Position numbers and translations under genes: made by a program. Below are positions 53,403 through 64,000 of a stretch of DNA of 64,000 nt, in pieces; within the stretch, counting starts at the first letter, position 1; every line of letters starts with the position of its first letter. The notes beneath the pieces are model-generated. The model was not told where the DNA came from and searched no databases. It was given only the letters and a program-made list of their open reading frames with translations. The stretch spans positions 16,573,077-16,637,076 of the forward strand of contig CM043946.1 of the NCBI GenBank assembly GCA_014529385.2, in the 5' to 3' direction. The DNA comes from Adiantum capillus-veneris (Eukaryota > Streptophyta > Polypodiopsida > Polypodiales > Pteridaceae).

Positions 53403-53891
53403 ATGGGGAGAGAAACAGAGAAAAAAATAATCATAAAAAATTTTATTCTCCTTGTAGATCAAGCAGACTTGTGCGTTACTTTTGAGTTTAGAAAAAAGAT
53501 GGCCAAGAAATCTGATGTGGGTGCTTATGTTGAATTCATTTACAGTGGAGAAGCAATTGGTGTTGGTCAACAGATAGAGAAGACTTCAAACTTGGCAAAA
53601 ATTCATGGAAGTAGATTGCCATTTGGTTGCTTTTTTGTCACAGTCTTGGAAGTATATGATGGCAAGGATGCTCCTCTGCCTCATGTTCCCTCCACAAACG
53701 ACAAAATGACTATGTTGAAGAGGGCAGAAAAAAGTCTTGTAGCGTGGCCCAAAGGAGATCTGGTAGGAGTTCATTCTGATTGTTTTCCTTTAGTTTCAAA
53801 TTTTGACCGAGTGCACTCCTTGGAAGCCACTTTTGAAGGTGTTAGGGCAAAGTTTTGGGAAAGTTTTGTATGTAGGAAATACAATCCTTAA
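53403..53891 (+). CDS. ORF resembling DUF8039-type transposon-associated domain
   Basis: 162 codons from ATG 53403. The segment KIHGSRLPFGCFFVTVLEV, then DAPLPHVPS and KSLVAWPKGDLV follows the pattern (HG.P.P...V.V.EV...DAPLP.P.....G..VAWP..LV) that I recall from proteins of plant CACTA/EnSpm and Ulp1-carrying transposons. No transposase is next to it. The preceding 110 bp also look protein-like (NKDHISREQIDKNENFARDK) but end with a stop. A copia element is inserted 110 bp upstream. It may be a remnant exon of a DNA transposon; family assignment is from memory of the motif. Confidence 0.45.
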   Translation: MGRETEKKIIIKNFILLVDQADLCVTFEFRKKMAKKSDVGAYVEFIYSGEAIGVGQQIEKTSNLAKIHGSRLPFGCFFVTVLEVYDGKDAPLPHVPSTNDKMTMLKRAEKSLVAWPKGDLVGVHSDCFPLVSNFDRVHSLEATFEGVRAKFWESFVCRKYNP

Positions 53892-53899
53892 CACAATAA

Positions 53900-54198
53900 A
53901 AAACATTGGTTCTTTAAGTATTTTCAGATTCCATGGTTTTAATGCTCGTTGGATCTTGTAGATCAAGGAAAAAGTAAGAAATGTCTGTTTTTCATCATTT
54001 CTTTAGAAATTGCCAACTTGCACGTTGATTTTTGGAGAATCCGAGCAAGATATGATTTTTCGCATCACACAATGGTCAAAGAGTGCGACGAGATGAACAA
54101 ATTCATGTGATACAATCCCACACAATTTCGGAGCCGATTGGAAGCTAGAAGCTGTTGAAAACACTTGAATCATGGCCATGCATAAAAAATATGCTTGT
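53900..54198. other. non-coding, no recognised feature
   Basis: No open frame or repeat is supported. Confidence 0.5.
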
Positions 54199-54343
54199 AT
54201 TTGCTATTTTAAGGCCCCAGGGACCCTCAAAAAGAGGGGCCACAAGGGCGCGCATAATGGCCATCCATTTTCCTTGGATGGCCATTCTGCGCGCCCTTGT
54301 GGCCCCTCTTGTTGAGGGTCCTTGGGGCTTTAAAATGACAAAT
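54199..54343. repeat. 145-bp hairpin element, copy 1
   Basis: Arms 54199-54267 and 54275-54343 pair at 63 of 69 positions, with two of the mismatches able to form G-U pairs. The loop is 7 bases. The stem is GC rich (GGCCCC, GAGGGGCCACAAGGGCGCGC). It resembles a foldback MITE or a long pre-miRNA. Confidence 0.95.
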
Positions 54344-54505
54344 ATGGGCTTGTTTTAATGCATGGCCATGAGATAGAGGTGTGCAGTTTGATGTAATCAT
54401 AGCAACCCCCCCCCCAATGGAAAATACCTAAACCTTGTATCATGCTCATCAACCATTTCTTACGTCCTTGTGTCCACCCCTCTTCTTGGGAATGTCTTGG
54501 TCTGT

Positions 54506-54650
54506 ATTTGCCATTTTAAGGCCCCAGAGACCCTCAACAAGAGGGGCCACAAAGGCGTGCAAAATGGCCATCCATTTTCCCTGGATGACTATTCTGCACG
54601 GCCTTGTGGCCCCTCTTGTTGAGGGTCCCTAGGGCTTTAAAATGACAAAT
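54506..54650. repeat. 145-bp hairpin element, copy 2
   Basis: Same length and symmetry as copy 1; about 60 of 69 positions pair. The flank after the hairpin (AATGCATGGCCATGAGATAG and a run of C) is shared with copy 1, so both lie in a duplicated unit of about 307 bp. Confidence 0.95.
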
Positions 54651-54726
54651 AGGGCCTTTTCCAATGCATGGCCATGAGATAGTGGAGGTGTAGTGTTTGA
54701 TGTAATCAGAGCAACCCCCCCCCCCC

Positions 54727-55919
54727 TTTTCTTTATGTTCAAAGATTCGGAGTATTCACTATGTAATATTTTCCTATCACCAGAATGGATTAAAAGTACC
54801 CCTTATAATAGGCCTTATCTACATATGTTTTTGTAACTTTACAAGAATATAAAATCCTTTCTGTTGAACACATGTGCTATGTTACATATACTTTAGTGAA
54901 CTGCCCCAAGTCAAAGGCCTCACAATCCTCTGCACTAAACATTCAACACTAGAAATTGACCAAACAAGGAGCCAATTTTTACTTCTTTGTGTCCACCTTG
55001 TGTTCTTGGGAATGTTTTGGTTAAGCCATTTCTTTGGTATTTGAAACCACATGTGACCCCTATTGTTATAGTATCCAACCAAAGGTTTCTTGATTAGTAG
55101 TTTACATAGGCTCGAGTGGTACATATCTTCTATCTTAACAATGCATATCTAGAATATAATTTTACACTTTCTCTATCCAAATGAGCTACATAGTAAAAAT
55201 CAAATTCACAATTTAAGAGTTAAGTTCACAAGGTGATAGCTATTGGTATCATCTTTAGCAATACCAAAGTTATAGCTACCAATAGCTAATCAATAGGGAT
55301 ATTTAAGAAGATCCGATACCAAAAACTTGTCAACACTACTCAAAAAGGTGGAAACTCAAAGGCTTTACAATATATGTATGATGAAACACGAATCAATAAT
55401 AAGTCACCCCTATACATCAACACCTCCATCTCAAGTTGTCATTTCTCTAAGTCAAGCTTGGCATAGGCATAGTATGGAAACACTATCTTGTTGGAAAGCA
55501 AGTATTTAGCTTTCTTAACTTGTGAAATGTTGCTATGATATATATTCAACAAGCCCAAACGAGGACATCTTGACAAAGGTTATGATCCACTTTAATAAGA
55601 AAAACCATTAATGATTAAATTGAAATCAAAATATTGCTTGCATTTCTTCATGGTGGAGTGATTAAGACTTGAAACTTGAAACCTCTATAGGAAAATCAAA
55701 ATATCCATAAAGGTTAACAATATTTTTCAAATCTGTATGAAACTCCAAAAATCTAAATTAAATACTTTCACTCAATGCACCATTTAACAAAAATATATAT
55801 TTATATTGCATTTATAGAGGAATCCAACCTCATGAAAATAATTACAAATGGAGACAATGTTGTTGCTGTTAGGCTTCTCTTACAAGTATTTGTCTTTCAC
55901 ATCTAGAGATTCATATACT
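54727..55919. other. AT-rich, no supported gene
   Basis: A string near 54980-55022 (TTTGTGTCCACC..GT.TTCTTGGGAATG) repeats the sequence before hairpin copy 2. No coding feature is seen. Confidence 0.5.
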
Positions 55920-57127
55920 GTTGAGGGCTTACACCCTCAACAGGGAAAAACACAGAGAACGACTCTCAAAACTGCATGCGTAAAGATTGAGAGAGAGAGA
56001 GCAAGAAGAGAGAGAGAGAGACTTGTAACTGATTTCTCATATGACTCGTTCAAAAAACTCCCCAAGAACATTACAATTTATAGCTTTAACCTCAACTGAC
56101 TAAACCTACCAGAATCAGACTAGCCAGAAAAATCCGACTAAGCAACATCTGACTGACCAACAAAATCCGACAGACCAACATCTGACTGACTACAGTCCCT
56201 ACTCACTACAATCCGATTGACCAACCTATAGTGTCTGTCAACACATGGCACAGCCCGGTGGTAGATTTCGTAGAAATCTGACACGGATTCACATATCCCT
56301 TGATCAGAGTCAAATGCCTTATCACATGACATAGGATTACAAAAGATTTGAGAATAAAACATGTGTGAAAAACATAATGATTTCATTTGGCAATGGTTCA
56401 CCAAAAGATTTCTCCATAAGTTGTCCAAGATTCCGCTTCTTGCAGGCTTTGTGTCTCCAGGTAGTACATCCGGTCTTTTGCCTGGTATGTCTCCATCGGA
56501 TCACTTCGTCCTTGCAACAAAGTCTTCTCTTGAATCACCTTCCAGAAACTTCTCTTGATGTCGACTTCTTGAGAAACTCCCTCTTGATCATTATCCTCCC
56601 CGGTTAAGTGCGTTCCTTCTCCAAAATCTGCCTTCTTCACTGAAATCCCCCAATTGGAAATCTTTCTTCCATTGCATCCCCTCTTGCCACTGCTTTGGAT
56701 TTCTTTTGATGTATCTTCATTAGCACAACTTTATTTTGATTTGAATCTGCTGCAGCATCTCTCTTCCAAATGCTTGTCCTTCATGCATATCTGCAGATAA
56801 CAGGTCGTGGACTGCTTGGCTAAAAGCTTGCTCTTCAAGTTGCGCTAAGTGATGCAGAGAAATCTATGGAGTATAAAATAAGAGATAGCGCTATAGAAAG
56901 AGAAATCAAAGAATGGAATTGGGTATCAACAAGAGAGAACGATGAAATCTTGCTCGCACAGATAGTGGATAGTGGAGAGATGGCCTCACCTTAGTAGTAC
57001 AGGAAAGCATGAGTCTTCATCACTAAACACTGTGATCGCCAAAGTGTTGAGGGCTTACACCCTCAACAGGGAAAAACACAGAGAACGACTCTCAAAACTG
57101 CATGCGTAAAGATTGAGAGAGAGAGCA

Positions 57128-57174
<47 letters not shown>

Positions 57175-57429
57175 GTAACTGATTTCTCATATGACTCGTT
57201 CAAAAAACTCCCCAAGAACATTACAATTTATAGCTTTAACCTCAACTGACTAAACCTACCAGAATCAGACTAACCAGAAAAATCCAACTAAGCAACATCT
57301 GACTGACCAACAAAATCCAACAGACCAACATCTGACTGACTACAGTCTGACTCACTACAATCCGATGAACTACAATCCGATTAACCAACAAAACAGATCC
57401 AATTGACCAACCTATAGTGTCTGTCAACA
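55920..57429 (-). mobile_element. TRIM-like short LTR element, 1.5 kb
   Basis: Two direct repeats, 55920-56243 (324 bp) and 57045-57429 (385 bp), start TGTTGAGGG and end CTGTCAACA on the plus strand. They enclose about 800 bp with no pol motif. The length difference is mainly a GA run (57115-57170) and a short duplicated string. On the minus strand each repeat has a TATAAA ahead of the GA/CT run, which suggests minus orientation. Flanks TATAC and TATAT match at 4 of 5 bases. No standard primer site is seen. A minus-strand frame inside (56640-56398, 80 codons) is unrecognised. Confidence 0.7.
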
Positions 57430-59936
57430 TATATACACTTGAGTATTTGTGTGTTTATAACACTAGGGAAGATAGTAGTACTATATGGATGGCTTTTCTA
57501 AGAGCTCCTAGAGAGTACCTATTGGTTCAAGATTCTACAAAAATCCTACAATTCTTATCAAAATCTTTTAACATGGTAGTAAAAGGTTCTTCATGGAACA
57601 AAAATAGATTGATTTCCATCTCTTCACATGGTTGCTTGCTCATGTCCCTTTCAAAACAAGTTGACTCTGTAAGTAAACAACAGATTATGTGAGCACAAAG
57701 TTATAAAGTACAAAATGATATCATTCTAATAATCTAACGATACAACTATAAAAAGAATAAATTATAAGAAAAATCTTTGATGACTCTCCGTAGATAACAC
57801 AACTTACTTGCATTGTGAGACTCAATCGGATGCTACACTACTATAGATGGCGCACCAAAGCCATCAACAAAATAGCATCACCCAATGTTATGAGGTGTGA
57901 AGCCTAAACATTGAAAGTCATAAAGAGGTTAATTCTCTCCAACATGATAAACTTAAAAGATGGAAATGATGGTTAAGCTCTGAATGTAAGCTACAAGGGT
58001 AGTTTTCTTACCATTCTATCTTTATGTTGGAGATGAACCCTTGCAGTGCCCACGCACTATTCGCACCTCCTGTTGTTGTGGTATGCAAGTCATGTGAGCT
58101 CATACTTTTGCCACCTCGGGAGTATAGGTTTCCATGTAGTACTTTGAGTGAATGAAAGTAGAAGGAGTAGAATCTTGTTTCATGCTGTAATGGAGGTGAG
58201 AGAAAGGAGAGGAGCTAGCTTGGTGTGAAACTATGTGGTCGGCAAGGGGAAGAGATGGGGGCGAAGCTTGCTTGGTGCTACAATGGAGGTGTGAGAAAGC
58301 TAGCAGAGAGATAATACTGGACTATAGGGGGTGCATGTGGTTGTTGCAGCAATAGAGAGCTTGGAAAAGGGTTCGTAGAGAGAGAAAATCGCTTTTTAGC
58401 TATAGAATAGGTTTGGAAAGACTTTGGAGGGTGGAAAATGATGTTTTGATATTTTTTTTTGAAAAATTCAAATTTTTGGATATTTTAGTGTACATTTTTT
58501 ACTTTTGGAGGTCAAAAATACTTTTTTGACCATGAAATAGGTTTGGGACCTTTTAAGGAGGGAAAATTTGAAATTTGATTTTTTTTTAACATTTGAAGTT
58601 TTTAGTGTATTTTTAAATCCGGGCCAAAAAGTGGGGAAAAGAGGTCAAAGTGGTCCCCATACCCCCCCCCCCCCCCCCCCCCCTCTCCCTTTCCCCTCAC
58701 TAGGTAAGAGGCCATTAAGAGGTATAAGGCTACCTTGTCCCCCTACTGTTTTGAGGGTATAGAGTGTGTCTACCACCCTCTTCCTATTGCTTGGTCTCTA
58801 ATTAACCTTAATCCCAAAGGGCCCCTAGAGGCTTCATATTTCTCCTAATGCTATCTCCGTCTTGTTGTGACTTGATGTGGGTGAGTTTTCAATAGTCATT
58901 TCGATATTTCTATGTAGAGGAAGCATTATGCTCACATAGGTTAGCTTGTGTCCAGGAAAAATGTAAGTAGTATTGTCGTTCTTTTGTTTAAAGTACTCTA
59001 TGCACCAAATTTAATTCTATCTTTGTGGTGTTCAGGAAGAGAACTGCAATGTCTGCAAAGGAAGTGATTCACTTCGCAACGAGCCTTGAGACGTAAATAT
59101 TGCATGTCATGGACCTTCCATTAGTCACATATCCATTGATTGGTGAGTAGCCTACTTGAATAGAGGTTGTGTGTCTCTAGATTTGTTTGATCTTTCTGAT
59201 GGTTGCTGTAGGAAGCGGTGTCCCAAGGGGTTATGAAAGTCTTGTGAATAGAAAAGACATCATAGTCTTTTAAATGATATTTTTTAAAGTTACATTCACC
59301 TTTCTGGATTAAAATGTGTATTCATAGGAGTTTTATCCCATGATATGAGGTATTGATAAAATGTTCTTTCATATAAAAGCTTTATACAAGTTTATTTCAC
59401 TATCTGGTTTTCATTTTTTATATTTTCTATATTTATTTTTTCTTGTAAAACAGAACTTAAATATTTTTTGTGTTTTAAATTTTACATTTTATTGTTTTTA
59501 TTTTACTTCTTTCTCATTTTATTTTATTTCAAAATGTTGATATGCAATGGGCACCTTTCACATTATTTAAGTGGGTCTTTTTGTAATATATAAACTACTT
59601 GTGATTATATATGTGTAATAGATCATACAATTTTATATTAAAACACAACAAAAATTCCATGTGATTATGGGCACATATTTAAACCTACTCTCCCTCATCT
59701 CCCCTAAAGTTAGCAGACCTTTGTGTCTCCTCACCTTGTTTTGCATAGTGGTGTGTGAGCACGTGCATTTGTGCACATACATTGGAGTGAGAAGACAAAT
59801 GGAAAGAGTGGGGCATGAAATCAAGTCTAGAGCCCATTCTTAGCATGTGGCACTTCATGGTAATTGACAAGGGAGGCAATACATAGGTGTTGATGTTAGC
59901 CAAAGGATGCAATAGAGAGGTTCTGATGTCAACCAA
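57430..59936. other. non-coding region
   Basis: A short frame at 57417-57692 starts in the LTR and is not recognised. A run of about 22 C lies at 58662-58683. The rest is AT-rich DNA without supported features. Confidence 0.5.
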
Positions 59937-60021
59937 GAGTTTTCTTCTTGTTAAGAAGACCTTGTGTGCTGCTAGAGAGAGAGAGAGAGAGTTTTCTTCT
60001 TGTTAAGAAGACCTTGTGTGC

Positions 60022-60061
<40 letters not shown>
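59937..60061. repeat. tandem duplication with (GA)n
   Basis: GAGTTTTCTTCTTGTTAAGA begins at 59937 and about 52 bp later. Each unit contains a small hairpin (TCTTCTT/AAGAAGA) and ends in a GA run. Confidence 0.85.
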
Positions 60062-60063
<2 letters not shown>

Positions 60064-60124
60064 CTTGAATAGGGCGTGCCAAAAATATTTTTTCTAATCA
60101 AATATTTTAGAATAAATAAGGGAA

Positions 60125-61267
<1,143 letters not shown>

Positions 61268-61369
61268 TGTCCTCAACTTTTATGGGTGACTTTACTTTGA
61301 TGCTTTATCTCAAAGAGCTTGAGGATATCGAAGATCTTGACACTTCCATGCATGCATTCACAATGGAGG

Positions 61370-61372
<3 letters not shown>

Positions 61373-61425
<53 letters not shown>
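61373..61425. repeat. (GA)n microsatellite
   Basis: About 26 GA units. Confidence 0.95.
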
Positions 61426-61429
<4 letters not shown>

Positions 61430-61529
61430 CAATCCACCCAAAAAAAACTTCAAAGATTCACTTGGTCAAACAGATTGTCTACCACTTTTTGGGATGATTA
61501 CAAGATGCTCAACACCAGACATTGCTATG

Positions 61530-62524
61530 TTCCGGTAAATTGCCTACATTAAGTCCTTAAATCCCGAGTTTAAGCACATTGCAGGTAAATACAATACACT
61601 GGCAAATATGCTATCAAGGGCAAGGTATGAAGATGAGTCGCAGATGATTGATAAGGGAGTTGATGTGGCACAAATTTCTATTCTATGTCTCATGTCAAAG
61701 GTAATACTCTAACAAAACAGGATGATTGGTCTGAACAAGAATTTAGGAGGATACACAGGAAAGCATACGGGTACTTTTTGAGGGATGGTTACTTGTGGAA
61801 GCATCCTAAACAAAAGGGTATTACACCACAAAGGGTTATATGTAAAAAAGAGACTCAAGTAAAGCTCATGCAACAGTTTCATAAAAGTCTATGTTGAAGG
61901 GAGAGTATTAAGAGCTAAAACCACAAAAGCTGTATGCAAATTCCTTCTTGATGAGGTGATTTTCCGTTCTAGTTGTGTGGGAAAGATCACTGCAAATAGT
62001 GGTGAGTTGGATGCTGAGGAGCAAGGGAGCTCTTTTCTAGATTAGGAATCAAGCTTTCTCTTACTACAGCCTACAACCCTGAAGGCAATGGAAAGAGTGA
62101 AAGAGGGCATCCGCCTATCATTAAAGCTTAGGCCAAGGCTTGCAAAGGAAGAGTTGGTGAGTGGCCAAAATTGTTGTCATATGCTTTATGGGTTGATCAT
62201 ACAACACATAGCTCAGTAACTCGCTATATGCCTGCGGAGGTGATGTATGGTCAAAAGCCAGTGATGTCGATTGAGGATACAATTCCCATATGGAATGTAC
62301 TACCTTGGTAAGAGAAGGTTAGCAGGGAAGGTATCCTTGCATTCTGTATAAGGCAAATAGAGAGAAGACTTGGAGACATTGAGGCTGCAAAATAACGACT
62401 CAAAAATATAAGGTTTAAAAACAAGGACTACTTTGATAAGCGACATCAGCTCAAAAACAAAGCAATTGACAAAGGTGACTGGATTTTAGTGTATGATAGT
62501 AGCCTTGATAACTAGCACACAATC
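61530..62524 (+). pseudogene. gypsy RNase H end and integrase, decayed
   Basis: Conceptual translation gives FKHIAGKYNTLANMLSRAR (end of RNase H). A zinc-binding-domain region follows, with YFLRDGYLWKHPKQKGITPQ in the frame 61685-61897. The integrase core follows in shifted frames: KAVCKFLLDEVI, then AYNPEGNGKSERG with the catalytic Glu (near 62080), then YALWVDHTTHSSVTRYMPAE. Several stops are present. RT is absent; sequence to the left is unrelated microsatellite DNA. Confidence 0.75.
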
Positions 62525-62737
62525 ATGTGTAAGTTCTCAAAAAGATGGTTTGGACCGTATGTTGTAAAGCATGTGTATGAAAATGCTACTTATGGCTTGT
62601 TTGAATTAGATGGTATAGAAGTAAGGGTTCCCACTGCAGGAAAAATGATCAAAATGTTTAAGAGAAGAGAAGACAGTGATCCAAAAGATATTGAGGAAGG
62701 GGAAGAGCAAGACACAAGTGAAGATGAGGCAATGTAA
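62525..62737 (+). pseudogene. gypsy integrase C-terminal domain
   Basis: 70 codons are open. KFSKRWFGPYVVKHVYENAT and GLFELDGIEVRVPTAG match the GPY/F module at the end of gypsy integrases. An acidic tail (EEGEEQDTSEDEA) follows. No chromodomain is seen. Confidence 0.75.
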
Positions 62738-62844
62738 GTTATTAGTGAAGATGAAATCATGGAAGATCTACAAGGGAATTGAAACTGCAAAAAATCATGT
62801 GGCACATACCAGAGGATGTGTAGGTTTAGAGGGGGTGGATGTCA

Positions 62845-64000
62845 TGTTGTGACACGTACATAGTGGGAATGAATGCTACAAGATCTATCTTGCAACTTTT
62901 TAGATACATAAGTATATTTCTATAATGTACATATGCATATCTAAGTATAATAAGAAGCTTTCTATCTCATCCTATTATTTATCTCAAGGGTAACATATTC
63001 TTTCTTTATCGTTAGAAAGTACCATGGAAAAAAGTGTCAATAGCACCACCTCTTTAACTTGGAGCAAAAATCATTGATTTTTTCTTTCTACTATCTCATT
63101 ATCATCTCACACCCTAGCTAGATCCTATATCTAGGGTAACTTCTGATATATATATATTCTATGTATTTTTCATATTTTTCTTATATTTCTTTTTAATAGC
63201 TACTATGAAGAAAACTAATCCTAGTGGGGCACTAGCTTGCATGATATTCAAAGATACACCTATTTTTAATGCATTATTGCAAGCATGATTACAATAATTT
63301 GTCAAGGAGCAATGTCTTGCTTTCATATTGCATGAGGTGTCCATTGGAATCAAATGAAAGCCTAGGTTAAGGGGACCACAAGAAGACTTTTGCTGCCAGA
63401 AATGTACCCTATTTTGATGATTTTTTTACACAAGGTTCCAATCCAAATTAGAACAAGTATATAAAATGGTGGTCGTAGCTTATGGATTAAAATTTTTGCT
63501 CCTACTTTTATTTCTTATTTGGAGCTAGGATTGAGGAGATATGATCAAAATGGTGGGCCCAAGTCTATCCACATTATGCAGGGACAGCTCATTTCAAACT
63601 TTGCTAGTTCTTGTTCACATTGGCTCTTCTCTTTCTTGTATAACCCTTGGGGGTTCCCTTCACCTATAAAAGGGGACCTCTTCTTCCTTGAAATTCATTC
63701 ATTAGGGAGTGAGAGAATTGATGCCTAATTGTACTTAGCCATAAACATAAGCATAAGCCTACACTTGCTCCAAGAGGAAGACTAGCCAATCATGTAAGCT
63801 ATCCTTGGAAGATCACTTCTAATCAAAGAAGGTCTTGAACTAGATGCTTCAATCAAGGCTTGAAGTCTTCCCTCTTCTTCTCTCTCCATCAAAATGGTGA
63901 ATAACTCCCGGAGAGTTTGTCAAGTAAGATATGTTTTACTTTGATATTTTATTGATTTCTTGTTATTTTCTTTTTTATCTCTAATCCAACAAATATATCT
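62845..64000 (+). mobile_element. 3' LTR of the gypsy element, runs off window
   Basis: It begins TGTTGTGACACGT a few bases after a purine tract (AGAGGGGGTGG, near 62829). A TATA box (TATAAAAG at 63665-63672) and downstream CT-rich leader-like sequence fit an LTR promoter. The LTR end is not visible, so its length is at least about 1.15 kb. Confidence 0.6.

Overview
The window looks like intergenic and transposon-rich DNA of a land plant with a large genome. The evidence is Ty1/copia and Ty3/gypsy pol remnants, copia primer-binding sites complementary to initiator tRNA-Met, a tRNA-Asp-type primer site in one gypsy-like element, very long GA/CT and GT microsatellites, and one GC-rich plant-type serine-rich gene. 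A non-seed plant such as a fern is possible, but nothing seen here proves it.

Layout. 1-5.8 kb: decayed retroelement debris, with two related C-termini of an unrecognised protein and a degenerate AAGGTA-rich repeat present in both orientations. 5.8-12.4 kb: a dead Ty3/gypsy element with two RNase H domains (Tat-like). Its integrase is split by a nested 3.3-kb non-autonomous LTR element (8850-12148) with a perfect 5-bp target duplication. 12.4-15.5 kb: a 5'-truncated copia element. 15.4-20.5 kb: a 2.4-2.7 kb tandem segmental duplication; one copy holds a SINE, the other a foldback. 20.7-21.2 kb: the best candidate host gene, a serine-rich protein with a conserved Cys/His motif. 21.2-27.9 kb: non-coding, microsatellite-rich. 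27.9-33.0 kb: a minus-strand copia element of the same family as the first. 33.1-34.0 kb: a reverse-transcriptase fragment of a second copia lineage. 34-36.6 kb: low-complexity CT-rich DNA.

36.6-48.3 kb holds the most unusual object: an 11.7-kb LTR retrotransposon with 958-bp LTRs, a CATAA target duplication, gag and protease but no reverse transcriptase or integrase. Its leader carries eight copies of a 24-bp palindrome. Gag and protease are in different frames. An in-frame UAG separates protease from a basic domain with a repeated W-x-P-K motif. A captured DEAD-box RNA helicase fragment lies between a stray copy of the LTR start and the 3' LTR.

48.3-53.3 kb: GA-rich repeats, then a complete non-autonomous copia insertion with one chimeric LTR. 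53.4-53.9 kb: an ORF resembling a domain of plant DNA transposons. 54.2-54.7 kb: two near-perfect 145-bp hairpins. 55.9-57.4 kb: a small TRIM-like element. 60-61.3 kb: a tandem duplication carrying GT/GA microsatellites. 61.5-64 kb: the 3' end of another gypsy element running off the window.

Functionally, almost every coding region here is a retroelement part, and all pol genes seen are broken. Three gag-bearing or gag-like elements lack pol and must have moved with enzymes supplied in trans. Direct tandem duplications from 40 bp to 2.7 kb recur across the window.
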